Made by a program: the position numbers and the translations under genes. A stretch of 45,921 nt of DNA, taken from contig JAOAHZ010000012.1 in the NCBI GenBank assembly GCA_026414975.1, positions 1 through 45,921 on the forward strand, written 5' to 3'. The notes beneath the pieces were generated by a model. The model saw nothing but the letters and a program-made list of their open reading frames with translations, did not search any database and was not told the DNA's origin. This stretch comes from Bacteroidia bacterium (lineage in GTDB: Bacteria > Bacteroidota > Bacteroidia > SpSt-205). This document shows positions 18,402-26,766 of this stretch, piece after piece. The stretch's first letter is position 1. Each line of letters begins with the position of its first letter.

Positions 18402-19206
18402 AACTTTCCCCAGGAGAGGGGAAACTGCGATCCTTGACATCGTTTATATACCTTTTGCATGCCTCGGAGACGATAGTAGCTAAGTCGGCGTAGCGCCGAA
18501 GGAAGCGAGGCGAAAACGCCTTGTTCAATCCGAGCATATCGTGGAGGACGAGTACCTGTCCATCGCAGTGCGGACCGGCTCCAATACCGATCGTGGGAAT
18601 AGAAAGGCTTTCGGATACCTCTTTGGCCAAGGAGGCGGGAATCTTTTCTAATACTAAAGCAAATACACCCGCTTCGGCAAGCTGCTGGGCATCCTCCCGC
18701 AGTTTTTGGGCTTCGGAGGGGTCTTTGGCGCGAACCCGATAGCCGCCGAACTGATAAATCGCTTGGGGTGTGAGTCCTAAATGACCCATTACCGGTATTC
18801 CGGCCGAGACAATCCGTTGCACAGACTCTAATACAGCGCTTCCGCCTTCTAACTTAACCGCATGGGCTCCCGTTTCTTTCATGATGCGGATGGCTGCATG
18901 AAGGGCAGCTTTAGAGTCTCCCTGATAGGAGCCAAATGGCATATCTACCACTACCATAGCCCTTTGAGCCCCTCGTACTACAGCTTTCCCGTGATAGATC
19001 ATTTCTTCTAAAGTAATGGGTAGGGTTGTTTCGTGGCCAGCTATTACATTAGAAGCTGAGTCTCCTACCAAGAGCACTTCGATGCCGGCTTCATCCAATA
19101 GCCGAGCAAAAGTGTAATCGTAAGCCGTGAGCATGACTATTGGTTCTTGGCGAGCCTTCATCTCCGCCAATGTGCGGGTGGTGATTCGCTTAACTTTGCC
19201 CTCCAC
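18394..19206 (-). CDS. panB: 3-methyl-2-oxobutanoate hydroxymethyltransferase
   Basis: A 270-residue enzyme of pantothenate (coenzyme A) biosynthesis: it transfers a hydroxymethyl group from methylenetetrahydrofolate to alpha-ketoisovalerate, giving ketopantoate. Family landmarks are all present: [26 protein letters not shown] near the N-terminus, [32 protein letters not shown] and [22 protein letters not shown]. Length fits the family (260-275). The start is GTG at 19206; a TACATTTG box lies 4 bases upstream, predicting a leaderless message. It heads the operon panB / 50-aa ORF / GH3 / DUF4296. Its promoter overlaps the start codon of divergent menG. Confidence 0.95.
   Translation of the reverse strand: MEGKVKRITTRTLAEMKARQEPIVMLTAYDYTFARLLDEAGIEVLLVGDSASNVIAGHETTLPITLEEMIYHGKAVVRGAQRAMVVVDMPFGSYQGDSKAALHAAIRIMKETGAHAVKLEGGSAVLESVQRIVSAGIPVMGHLGLTPQAIYQFGGYRVRAKDPSEAQKLREDAQQLAEAGVFALVLEKIPASLAKEVSESLSIPTIGIGAGPHCDGQVLVLHDMLGLNKAFSPRFLRRYADLATIVSEACKRYINDVKDRSFPSPGESYD
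19191..19198 (+). promoter_or_regulatory. -7 box TAACTTTG for menG, inside panB codons
   Basis: TAACTTTG on the plus strand lies within the first codons of panB, 19 bases before menG ATG. It faces the panB box at 19211-19218, so the two promoters interleave. Confidence 0.45.
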
Positions 19207-19210
19207 CCTT

Positions 19211-19218
19211 CAAATGTA
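19211..19218 (-). promoter_or_regulatory. -7 box TACATTTG, 4 nt before GTG of panB; overlaps menG ATG
   Basis: On the minus strand TACATTTG is followed by AAGG and the GTG at 19206. Its outer base, 19218, is the A of the menG start codon. Confidence 0.6.
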
Positions 19219-19913
19219 TGCAGAACCCCCCAGTTTCAATGATCTTTCGGCGGATAGCTCAGCGGTATGACCGAATGAACCGACTGATGACCTTCGGTCT
19301 AGACCTGCGGTGGAGGCGCCGGGCCGTTGATCGGCTTAAGCCTATTGCTCCGAAACGGCTCTTAGATTTAGCAGCAGGAACAGGGGATTTTGCCCGAGTG
19401 GCTTCTCAGGAGCTTTCTTCTCTTGAGGAGGTGTATCTCGTAGATATCACGCCTGAAATGTTAGCTTTAGCGCCTCCAAAAAAGCCAAACCGTCCCGGCC
19501 TCAACTGGCATATTCTCGTAGCGGATGCGCACAATCTCCCTTTTGAATCAGAAAGTTTTGATGCGATTACCGTGGGATATGGTATTAGAAATTTTTCAGA
19601 TAGAATGGCAGCCCTTCAAGAAATGTACCGGGTGCTCCGTCCAGGGGGAAGGGTCGTTATTTTAGAGACAGGTCTGCCTAAAGCAGCTCTGTGGAAAGCT
19701 CTCTTTTGGGTTTATTTCAGATTTTATGTGCCTCTTCTCGGTGCTGTCTTCGGCCGGGATAAAGCCGCCTACACCTACCTTCCTGAATCCACTGCTACTT
19801 TTCCTCACCGTGAGAAGTTTTTGTACCTTTGCCAAGAAGCGGGGTTTACTGAGATGGATTATATAGACCTCTTGGGCGGTGTCTCTATCCTTTACAATCT
19901 CAAGAAACCATGA
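19218..19913 (+). CDS. menG: Demethylmenaquinone methyltransferase (UbiE/MenG family)
   Basis: A 231-residue class I SAM methyltransferase. The N-terminal FRRIAQRYDRMNRLMTFGLDLRWRR block is diagnostic for UbiE/MenG. The SAM-binding loop is LLDLAAGTGDFA (about 49-60), followed by DITPEMLALA, ADAHNLPFESESFDAITVGYGIRNF and MYRVLRPGGRVVILE. The C-terminal AGFTEMDYIDLLGGVSILY also fits. It carries out the C-methylation that completes menaquinone, the respiratory quinone expected in Bacteroidota. Its stop overlaps the porT-like ATG as ATGA. Confidence 0.93.
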   Translation: MQNPPVSMIFRRIAQRYDRMNRLMTFGLDLRWRRRAVDRLKPIAPKRLLDLAAGTGDFARVASQELSSLEEVYLVDITPEMLALAPPKKPNRPGLNWHILVADAHNLPFESESFDAITVGYGIRNFSDRMAALQEMYRVLRPGGRVVILETGLPKAALWKALFWVYFRFYVPLLGAVFGRDKAAYTYLPESTATFPHREKFLYLCQEAGFTEMDYIDLLGGVSILYNLKKP

Positions 19914-20599
19914 TTGAGACTAAGCCTTTGAGCAGGCTGTTGACTATGCTGCTTTTTCCCCTAAGCACTGTCTATGCCCAATACAACCTGTACTATGACC
20001 TGCGCCAGTTCAATCTTGGCTTCAATGTAGGGGCAAACTACAGCCAGGTGAAGATAAAATACCACCAGCTTCAGTATAACGACACGAATGCGCAAGGCCC
20101 TTCTATGATACGAGTGGAGGGCGTACCTGGCATAAACTTGGGCCTCATCATGAATAAGAAGCTTCACAAGTACTTTGACCTGAGGATGATACCATCGGTC
20201 TCTCTCCAGCAGCGCAATATTTTTTTGGACTTGAGAGATACGACTCTCAAGCGCCGATTAGAAGCGTCCTACCTATACATTCCCCTCCTCCTCAAGTATA
20301 AGTCGCAGTTTTACAAGGGCTATCGGGTCTATGTGATGGGGGGAGGACAGGTGGGGGTCAATCTCGCCAGCGATAAGCGGGTGCGTGATAACCCCGAAAT
20401 CATCCGAACAGAACGAGTAGATTTTCAATGGATCGCAGGAGTGGGAATGGACTTGTATTTAGACAAGGTTAAGTTGTCTCCAGAACTGACTTATTCGCTT
20501 GGGGTGCGCAATATTTATGATCCTACAGGCACCCGCTTTGGATACGTTATTCGCTCCCTCCATATGCAAACCATTACATTCAATCTATATTTTGAGTGA
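19910..20599 (+). CDS. porT: PorT-like outer-membrane protein of the type IX secretion system
   Basis: A 229-residue protein with an N-terminal signal (LLTMLLFPLSTVYAQ) and a beta-strand-rich body (FNLGFNVGANYSQ, GVPGINLGLIMNKKL, LYIPLLLKYKS, YVMGGGQVGVNLAS, FQWIAGVGMDLYL, KLSPELTYSLGVRNIY) that ends in aromatic NLYFE, consistent with an 8-stranded outer-membrane barrel. Location directly behind menG/ubiE with a 4-base overlap is the arrangement I know for porT in many Bacteroidota, and length fits. PorT is required for T9SS function, although its exact role is unsettled. In this window it belongs with the T9SS cargo genes. A generic porin-family barrel remains a less likely alternative. Confidence 0.78.
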   Translation: MIETKPLSRLLTMLLFPLSTVYAQYNLYYDLRQFNLGFNVGANYSQVKIKYHQLQYNDTNAQGPSMIRVEGVPGINLGLIMNKKLHKYFDLRMIPSVSLQQRNIFLDLRDTTLKRRLEASYLYIPLLLKYKSQFYKGYRVYVMGGGQVGVNLASDKRVRDNPEIIRTERVDFQWIAGVGMDLYLDKVKLSPELTYSLGVRNIYDPTGTRFGYVIRSLHMQTITFNLYFE

Positions 20600-20700
20600 C
20601 AGTAGAGCCGGATGCTTGGATGGGGTGAAGGGATTCTACCAGGGAGTATGAGTTTCATCTCAGGAGGATGCAGGCCACTGCTGGGAACTTCTTGAGAGTA

Positions 20701-22191
20701 TTAGTCTTCCTCTTCATCCTCGTCCTCGCGTCTCTGGCTCAATAGGTCTCCTAGGAGATCGCGGAAAGAAATTTCCTTATCAGACAGGGTTCGTCCTATC
20801 AAAGACATTTCTGCCAATCCATGGAGTACCAACTCCATCCATGGATAGGGGTTGCCAGATACGCCGATGCTCTCCACGACTCGGGCTAAATGAGGCACAC
20901 GCGATAACTCCCGTCTATAGGCAGCATCGGACATTGTCCTTGAGAGAGCGAGGTCATTTCCCGCCGCGAACCAGTCCACGATAGGTTGGTAGGGATTAGA
21001 CTGGCTGCCTCCTCGCTTGAACTTGTCCGGAGAGGGAAAATGAGCTAAAAACTCCTCCTTAAGAGCTCGATGGCATAAGTAGAGGGCCACATTTTGAATG
21101 CCTTCTTTTTCTCCCTCGTAGACCAGCTCTACTTTTCCTACGATAGCGGGTAAAGCTGCATAAATATCCATGGGACGCACGGTAGTCTGGCTTTCTTGAT
21201 TGAGGTACAAGCGATATTCAGCCCAACTTACGATACACTCGTAAGCGGATATAGTGAGTCGAGCCGAGATACCACTTTTGGGGTCTATGTGTTCGCTGCT
21301 TTGCCGAGCGATAAAGCCGATTCGTTCTACGGTGCGACTGATGATTGGAGGTACTTCTATGCGTTCGCGTTGAGCTGGGGTAAGCGAGACTTCCTGCTGA
21401 GTTATGCGTTGGCTAGACTCAATCGTGCGGGGGTAGTGGGTTAGGATTTGACTGCCAATCCGATCCTTCAGAGGCGTAACAATGGTCCCACGTTGGGTGT
21501 AGTCTTCAGGGTTAGCAGTGAAAACGAACTGAATATCTAAGGGCAACCTGATCTTATATCCCCGGATCTGCACATCACGCTCTTGGAGTATGTTAAATAG
21601 GGCAACTTGGATACGAGGTTGTAAGTCGGGTAGTTCGTTTATAACGAAAATGCCTCGATGGGCTCGGGGTATCAGTCCATAATGGATAACGCGTGAGTCA
21701 GCGTAAGGCAGCTTGAGAGTGGCGGCTTTGATAGGGTCTATGTCGCCTAAGAGGTCGGCTACCGACACATCAGGCGTAGCTAACTTCTCTGTGTATCGCT
21801 CTTCTCGGGAGAGCCAACGGATCGGAAGATCATCTCCAGCCTCTTGTACTAATCGTTTAGCCTCAGGGGTAATAGGATTGAAAGGGTCTTCGGGTAGCTC
21901 CACCCCCTCTATGCAGGGGATATACGGGTCCAGAAGCTGGACGAGTTGGCGAGCCAATCGGGTTTTGGCCTGCCCTCGAAGCCCCAAGAGAAGGATGTTA
22001 TGCCGGGCTAAGAGGGCTGTGCAGAGTTGAGGTAGGACCGTATCTTCGTAATCATAAATACCCTCAAATACCGGCCGTTGGTTTCGTATAGATTCTATGA
22101 GGTTTGCTCGAAGTTCATCTTTGACCGAGCGGGAGCGATAGCCTAGCCTCTTGAGCTGGCCCAGAGTGCGGGCTTGAGTGATATCAGGCAT
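20701..22191 (-). CDS. MoxR/magnesium-chelatase-like AAA+ ATPase
   Basis: A 496-residue ATPase. Walker A is the variant GLRGQAKT at residues 70-77, and a Walker B-like RGIFVINELPDL lies near 195. Downstream segments QVALFNILQERDVQIRGY, FVFTANPEDYTQRGTIVTPLKDRI and ARLTISAYECIVSWAE resemble the magnesium-chelatase subunit I/MoxR branch that in Bacteroidota is normally paired with a vWA protein. The C-terminus is acidic (DEDEEED). The likely vWA partner is at 1440-2540. The gene stands alone between convergent porT and the fatty acid hydroxylase. The promoter candidate TGTATTTG (one mismatch) is at 22205-22212, 13 bases before ATG. Confidence 0.85.
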   Translation of the reverse strand: MPDITQARTLGQLKRLGYRSRSVKDELRANLIESIRNQRPVFEGIYDYEDTVLPQLCTALLARHNILLLGLRGQAKTRLARQLVQLLDPYIPCIEGVELPEDPFNPITPEAKRLVQEAGDDLPIRWLSREERYTEKLATPDVSVADLLGDIDPIKAATLKLPYADSRVIHYGLIPRAHRGIFVINELPDLQPRIQVALFNILQERDVQIRGYKIRLPLDIQFVFTANPEDYTQRGTIVTPLKDRIGSQILTHYPRTIESSQRITQQEVSLTPAQRERIEVPPIISRTVERIGFIARQSSEHIDPKSGISARLTISAYECIVSWAEYRLYLNQESQTTVRPMDIYAALPAIVGKVELVYEGEKEGIQNVALYLCHRALKEEFLAHFPSPDKFKRGGSQSNPYQPIVDWFAAGNDLALSRTMSDAAYRRELSRVPHLARVVESIGVSGNPYPWMELVLHGLAEMSLIGRTLSDKEISFRDLLGDLLSQRREDEDEEED

Positions 22192-22204
22192 ACTCTACCT
22201 GAAA

Positions 22205-22212
22205 CAAATACA
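22205..22212 (-). promoter_or_regulatory. Weak -7 box TGTATTTG before ATG at 22191
   Basis: One mismatch to TAnnTTTG on the minus strand, 13 bases upstream of the AAA+ gene start. Confidence 0.3.
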
Positions 22213-22229
22213 TTGCTTGGCTTGTAAAG

Positions 22230-22856
22230 TCAGGAGGATTGCTTGGGGTCAGGCATAGTTCCGAATACCCAATCCCATAGAGGTGAAGAGACCCCGAATG
22301 CTCGCTCGGGGCTTTTGAAGTGGTGGAGGTGATGATGCCTCCAGAGTCGCTTTAGGAGCCGAGTAGGTGGGTTTTTCACCCGATGCATGAGATAATGCGT
22401 CGTGGAGTATATGAGGTAGCCGACGATGAAGCCTGCGAGAAAAGGAAAGCCATATCGCCCTAGAATCAGGTAAAATAATCCTCCAAATGCACCAGCCAAG
22501 ATCAGGCTTGGAATCGGAGGCATGAAGAGGTGATGAGGGTCTGATGGATATTCGTGATGGACACCATGGATAAGGTAGTGAAATCGCTGTACCCATGGGC
22601 GCTCATCCACCCAGTGAAATACGAAGCGATGCAGGAGGTATTCAGCGAGAGTCCAGGTGAATAAAGCGATGGCAAAAGTCAGAGCTACTGCGCCGGGACT
22701 CAGCTTGAGAGCGGCTACACTGTAATACAAGAGCCCTGACACAATCGGGATGTACATGCCCCATATCACATACGGAGAGGAAAGGGTAAGTAGCTCCAAG
22801 AGAGGATTCTGAAAAAGACGAGCGCGACCGTGAATCTTGGGCCGGATGGGTTGCAT
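22230..22856 (-). CDS. Fatty acid hydroxylase / sterol desaturase family membrane protein
   Basis: A 208-residue membrane protein with the histidine clusters of di-iron hydroxylases: LLHRFVFHW (about residues 73-81), HYLIHGVHHEYPSDPHH (about 92-108), HYLMHR (about 153-158) and HHHLHH (about 174-179). Four hydrophobic segments surround them. The order and spacing resemble fatty acid 2-hydroxylases (ceramide hydroxylase type), so hydroxylation of membrane lipid acyl chains is inferred, possibly sphingolipid-related; a sterol substrate is unlikely in this phylum. It is a single-gene unit with a perfect -7 box 4 bases before ATG. Confidence 0.85.
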   Translation of the reverse strand: MQPIRPKIHGRARLFQNPLLELLTLSSPYVIWGMYIPIVSGLLYYSVAALKLSPGAVALTFAIALFTWTLAEYLLHRFVFHWVDERPWVQRFHYLIHGVHHEYPSDPHHLFMPPIPSLILAGAFGGLFYLILGRYGFPFLAGFIVGYLIYSTTHYLMHRVKNPPTRLLKRLWRHHHLHHFKSPERAFGVSSPLWDWVFGTMPDPKQSS

Positions 22857-22860
22857 GCCC

Positions 22861-22868
22861 CAAAAATA
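22861..22868 (-). promoter_or_regulatory. -7 box TATTTTTG, 4 nt before ATG at 22856
   Basis: The exact consensus on the minus strand is followed by GGGC and ATG of the fatty acid hydroxylase. Confidence 0.6.
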
Positions 22869-22980
22869 CGCTTTTTCTGGGGGATGTCTGCTTCAGCGGC
22901 GGTGGCAATGGACAGGTGCAGGCTTAGTCGAGCCCATCTAAACTCCGCTTTCCAACGGAAGTTCTACGAGCAAAGTAGAT

Positions 22981-24102
22981 TTATTCTGGGCCGACCTGCC
23001 ACAGCTGAGCCGATAGAAAAGCCGCCCCGCGCTGTACGATTGGCAAGCCCTCCTGAAGACCTGGGCCTTCTATAAGAGCCAAGGTATCAACCAAGGTTAC
23101 TTTCACAGGGAGGGGCACATAGGTTTCCTCCCTTTGCACAAATACATAAGCTTGACCGCCGCGATAGCCTAAAGCTTCGCGCGGTACGGCGAAATGTTCG
23201 CCTCGGTCTTTTAGAACCATGCCCTCTATGGGCGTACCCGCAAACAGTGGATAAGGTACATGAGGCACCCGAACATGCACAATAAGATACCGACCTGAGG
23301 TGTCTTCTACCTGAGCGATGTACTCAATAGACGATCGCAAAAGTCCAGCCTGGGGTAACCCCGGTATATGGAGGAGAACAGGCATGCCTTTTCGCAACCA
23401 GGAGAGCTCTCTTTCCGAGATATGAAGGTCTGCATGAATATCCTGCAGATTTACGATATAAGCCATGGGTTGTTCTGGACGGACATATTCTCCAATAGAT
23501 ACCGCTATACGAGTGATATACCCTGCGATCGGCGCCCGAATCGAAAGCAAGTGGATGCGCCCCGTAGTGTCAGGTTCTATGCCTAACAAACGGAGCAAGT
23601 TCTCTGTAGCTCTCAACTGAGTCTCTACCTGTCGGAGCTCACTACGACCCTGATTTATCTCTGGGTAGGAAAGAAGATTCTGGTGGAAGAGAGTCTCTTG
23701 AACGGCAAGGCGGCGCTGACTGCTTCGCCACCGAGTATAGAGCTCTACATACTGTCTCTGCAGGTCTATTACAGAGGAGCTATACAGACGAAATAGCTCC
23801 TGTTTGGCTTGGACATATTGGCCTTCGCGCACAAGAATAGCTTCTACTGTCCCCTCTACTCGGCTGTGAGCGCGCCCTTGAGAGTGAGCTAAAACCATCG
23901 TGCGTCCTACGAGTCGTACCGTCTCTTGAACTCGTCGGCGACGCAGAGGACCCACAGATATAGAAGCTCCTCTCTTTTGTTGAAGGGTTAGTTGAAGAGA
24001 ATCTCCACCTTTTCTGGCCGTAGATGGCGAATGAGGGCGCATTTCACAGCTTACAAGCCAAAAACTAGCACTAAAACTGAAAATAAATAAACGGCTGAAC
24101 AT
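22981..24102 (-). CDS. RND/HlyD-type periplasmic adaptor (membrane fusion) lipoprotein
   Basis: A 373-residue protein. MFSRLFIFSFSASFWLVSC is a lipoprotein signal with an LVSC lipobox. The lipoyl-like halves are SRVEGTVEAILVREGQYVQAKQELFRLYS (about 80-110) and IRAPIAGYITRIAVSIGEYVRPEQPMAYIV (about 188-217), flanking a helical hairpin (VIDLQRQYVELYTRWRSSQRRLAV). The beta-barrel region with ISERELSWLRKGMPVLLHIPG follows. This is a CusB/AcrA-like adaptor linking an inner-membrane pump to an outer-membrane exit. No pump or TolC-like gene is adjacent; instead its start overlaps the MBOAT acyltransferase by 32 bases, making it the last gene of that operon. Confidence 0.85.
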   Translation of the reverse strand: MFSRLFIFSFSASFWLVSCEMRPHSPSTARKGGDSLQLTLQQKRGASISVGPLRRRRVQETVRLVGRTMVLAHSQGRAHSRVEGTVEAILVREGQYVQAKQELFRLYSSSVIDLQRQYVELYTRWRSSQRRLAVQETLFHQNLLSYPEINQGRSELRQVETQLRATENLLRLLGIEPDTTGRIHLLSIRAPIAGYITRIAVSIGEYVRPEQPMAYIVNLQDIHADLHISERELSWLRKGMPVLLHIPGLPQAGLLRSSIEYIAQVEDTSGRYLIVHVRVPHVPYPLFAGTPIEGMVLKDRGEHFAVPREALGYRGGQAYVFVQREETYVPLPVKVTLVDTLALIEGPGLQEGLPIVQRGAAFLSAQLWQVGPE

Positions 24103-25531
24103 GAGTCTGTCTCATCTCCAAAATGAGCTGTATAACCGATATGAATACAATCGCTTTCACTATGAGAGGGCTCTTTGCAAAAGCTACTTCTAACTGAGAT
24201 ACCCGTTGCATCGGCACCGCATGAAGTAAGTATCCTCCGATGAGAAATCCGACAAGTAAGGCTCGCCGTTCTATAAAAGGTATCACATGGTTGAAGTTAG
24301 TATTGAATATAACGCGCTGAAATACATCGACGGCTACCTGAAAATCGCTCGCTCGGAAAAAGACCCATAAGGCGATTACCACGTGAAAAGTCAAAAACCA
24401 GCCTATCAACCGCCTCCCCATAGAGCTCGGAGGAGGGCTTCCACGGAAGAGGGCTCTATGGATCGCCAGCGAAACGCCATGTAACCCTCCCCAGGCTACA
24501 AATTTCCATGAGGCTCCATGCCATAGTCCTCCCAACAACATCGTCAGAAACAAATTCAGATAGGTCCGAAAGGTACCCCGACGATTTCCCCCCAAGGGTA
24601 TATACAAATAGTCTCTCAACCATCCTGATAGGCTGATGTGCCACCTTCGCCAAAACTCGGTTATAGTAGTAGCTAAATAGGGCTTGGCAAAATTGACACC
24701 TAAATCAAAGCCCATCATGCGCCCTAATCCAATAGCTACATCGCTGTATCCAGAGAAGTCATAGAAGATTTGTAGAGCGTACGAATAGATAGCTATGAGA
24801 TTTTCGAATCCGGAGTAAGCGTTAGGATTCGTGAATATGAGATCGTTATATTGGGCAAGGTAATCGGCTAAAATAACTTTTTTCACTAGACCTTGAAGGA
24901 TCAACCAGAGTCCGCTTCCCATCCATTCAGGGTCTATGCGGGGAGCTTCCAACTGAAGGAGAAAGTGTCCTGCTCGCACGATGGGTCCAGCTACAAGCTG
25001 CGGGAAATAAGCGATATATAGAGCGTAGTCCCAGAATGAGCCTGGCTCTATTTGACCTCGGCGTACATCCACGGCATAGCTAATCATCTGAAAGGTATAG
25101 AAGGAAATACCAGCAGGTAGGAAAATATCGGAAAAATCTATTGAGATTCCCGTCAGTAGCTTCCAGTTTTCAAGTAAGAAGGCGGTGTATTTGAAATAGG
25201 CTAAGAACCCTAGCGGGATTAGAATAGAAAGAATGAAGGCAACGCGACGCGTCTGAGGGTAGCCCACCATCCATCGAACTAAGAGATATTCCAAGCCGAG
25301 CGTTCCCAAGAAGAGCCCTACAAACGAACCGACGGACTTATAGTAAAAGAAGATTGAGAAAGCTAATAGCCATAGAAGTCCCCATTGGCGTCGGTTTGTT
25401 TGGAGCATCAATCCATACAGACCCAATACAATGATAGCCCACACCCAAAAGGTGAGGGTAGGAAAGATCATGGGAGCTTGGGGCTGGTACAGGAATAGAG
25501 CTTGTCCAATAGCTTTCCAATCAAGGGGCAT
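24071..25531 (-). CDS. MBOAT-family O-acyltransferase
   Basis: A 486-residue polytopic protein of the membrane-bound O-acyltransferase family, close in pattern to AlgI. Recognisable segments are YFPQLVAGPIVRAGHFLLQL (about 172-191), IFYDFSGYSDVAIGLGRMMGFDL, NFAKPYLATTITEFWRRWHISLSGWLRDYLYIPLGGNRRG and MLLGGLWHGASWKFVAWGGLHG, whose His is the expected catalytic residue. It likely moves acyl groups across the inner membrane onto an exported polysaccharide. The start overlaps the SGNH hydrolase gene by 11 bases; MBOAT/SGNH pairs are the standard two-part O-acylation machinery. Confidence 0.92.
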   Translation of the reverse strand: MPLDWKAIGQALFLYQPQAPMIFPTLTFWVWAIIVLGLYGLMLQTNRRQWGLLWLLAFSIFFYYKSVGSFVGLFLGTLGLEYLLVRWMVGYPQTRRVAFILSILIPLGFLAYFKYTAFLLENWKLLTGISIDFSDIFLPAGISFYTFQMISYAVDVRRGQIEPGSFWDYALYIAYFPQLVAGPIVRAGHFLLQLEAPRIDPEWMGSGLWLILQGLVKKVILADYLAQYNDLIFTNPNAYSGFENLIAIYSYALQIFYDFSGYSDVAIGLGRMMGFDLGVNFAKPYLATTITEFWRRWHISLSGWLRDYLYIPLGGNRRGTFRTYLNLFLTMLLGGLWHGASWKFVAWGGLHGVSLAIHRALFRGSPPPSSMGRRLIGWFLTFHVVIALWVFFRASDFQVAVDVFQRVIFNTNFNHVIPFIERRALLVGFLIGGYLLHAVPMQRVSQLEVAFAKSPLIVKAIVFISVIQLILEMRQTHVQPFIYFQF

Positions 25532-26324
25532 GAGGTTGAAGCAGTATAGTTCGATGAGGGAGAGCAGTTCGGGTCTGAGGCGGATGATGAGGGAAAGGGA
25601 GGGGATGAAGAGCCGAATCTCTCAAAAAAGCCACCAACGAATCAGCCCACTCGTAAGCCGATAAGGGGGTAGGATGGGCTCCATCCTCCAGGCGATCCAT
25701 TTTCAGTCGTTCGGAAGAGAAGTAACGTCCAGGACCCAACTGCTTCTGAAGGAACGAGATAATTCCCTTATCGGGCTTCCAAGCTGGAGGGCCCACCCAA
25801 ACTAGCGGAATCTCTCCAATCTGGGATAGAATACGCTCTAAGTAGGGCTTCCGCTTCTCAATACCTGGAACGAAAAGCTCATTTGAGCCTAAAACCACCA
25901 GCACATATGTGGGCTTGTAAGCCTCTATAAAAGCACGCAGCGTGTCGCTCTTACCCCACCAGATAAGGTTGGAGCTCGGCCATATGACAGAATATAGCGC
26001 ATAACCCGCTGATCTACACCAGCTCGCCAGCCGTAGGCGGAGCCATTCCATCATGGAGTCTCCAAAGAGTAGAATGCGTTCTGGGATGGAGTCGGAGCTT
26101 GAGGGAACCGATGCAGCTATTTTTCTCTCCAACAAGCGCAGGGGAGGCGGGACATAAATGGTTATTACTTGCGTGTGAGTCGGTAGCGTATCTACCTCCT
26201 GTACGACAGGCAGTTCTATTCTATTCCAATCGGATGGCAGGAACTGGCTTGCGCTCAAAAACAAAATGAGGGTCCCCACCAAAAGACCCCAGTTCGCCCA
26301 GTAAAGGTGCCATCCTGACTTCAC
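25521..26324 (-). CDS. SGNH-hydrolase-like protein, partner of MBOAT acyltransferase
   Basis: A 267-residue protein starting with GTG at 26324. One N-terminal membrane segment (WANWGLLVGTLILFLSA) anchors a periplasmic SGNH domain: block I RILLFGDSMMEWL (Ser nucleophile, about residue 93), block III VLVVLGSNELF (Asn, about 147), and block V RLEDGAHPTPLSAYEWAD with the Asp-x-x-His dyad (about 212). The arrangement suggests AlgJ/DltD-like transfer of acyl groups after MBOAT export. The C-terminal tail is His/Pro-rich. It overlaps the MBOAT gene and follows the 80-aa gene by 29 bases. Confidence 0.85.
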   Translation of the reverse strand: MKSGWHLYWANWGLLVGTLILFLSASQFLPSDWNRIELPVVQEVDTLPTHTQVITIYVPPPLRLLERKIAASVPSSSDSIPERILLFGDSMMEWLRLRLASWCRSAGYALYSVIWPSSNLIWWGKSDTLRAFIEAYKPTYVLVVLGSNELFVPGIEKRKPYLERILSQIGEIPLVWVGPPAWKPDKGIISFLQKQLGPGRYFSSERLKMDRLEDGAHPTPLSAYEWADSLVAFLRDSALHPLPFPHHPPQTRTALPHRTILLQPHAP

Positions 26325-26353
26325 ATGCCGAGGACGAAGTCAGGGAAAATGGC

Positions 26354-26596
26354 TCAGTTTTGTGAGGCGGGTAAGCGCAAAAGGATGCGCTGAAATCTTG
26401 CGAGGTCGTAATAGTCCAAGTTTCGTATGCCCTTACGCTCAAAATATCGCAGGGTATCCAAACTGCGTTGAATCTCCTCTTCCGATAAAGCAGATTCACC
26501 CGTTACTTTGTAATGATTGAGGTGCAGGGTGAGAATACGACGGACGTGGCGGATTTGGGCTTCCAGTTCTATGGGCTCAATCTTCGGCATTGGCAT
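26354..26596 (-). CDS. Uncharacterised 80-aa protein heading acyltransferase operon
   Basis: A charged, probably helical protein starting MPMPKIEPIELEAQIRHVRR and ending RFQRILLRLPASQN. There is no signal peptide or membrane segment. The reading frame stays open far upstream (to 26863), but that part is low-complexity Pro/Thr sequence running through a palindrome, and a -7 box TACCTTCG lies 8 bases before ATG 26596, so the short form is preferred. It lies 29 bases ahead of the SGNH gene. The family is not recognised. Confidence 0.6.
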   Translation of the reverse strand: MPMPKIEPIELEAQIRHVRRILTLHLNHYKVTGESALSEEEIQRSLDTLRYFERKGIRNLDYYDLARFQRILLRLPASQN

Positions 26597-26604
26597 ACAG
26601 GGGG

Positions 26605-26612
26605 CGAAGGTA
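26605..26612 (-). promoter_or_regulatory. -7 box TACCTTCG, 8 nt before ATG at 26596
   Basis: One mismatch (C for T) from TAnnTTTG; the same TACCTTCG precedes the HMA gene at 29103. It likely drives the four-gene acyltransferase operon. Confidence 0.4.
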
Positions 26613-26766
26613 AAACTTTTTTCGCATTTACAAGAGGGTCGGACCTGCAAGTTGAGCTTGTCTTTTTCTCCTGTGGGGTTCAAGGGGTGTATGATGAAGG
26701 GTTGGGTTAGGGTTGGATGAATAGGAAAGGTGGGTCGGTTCTGAGCTGGGGTGAGTGATGGTGAAA

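Noticed and set aside
20659-20697. Nine-pair stem with two G-U pairs between porT and the AAA+ gene
   Set aside because: A long loop and no T tract; not convincing as a terminator for the convergent genes.
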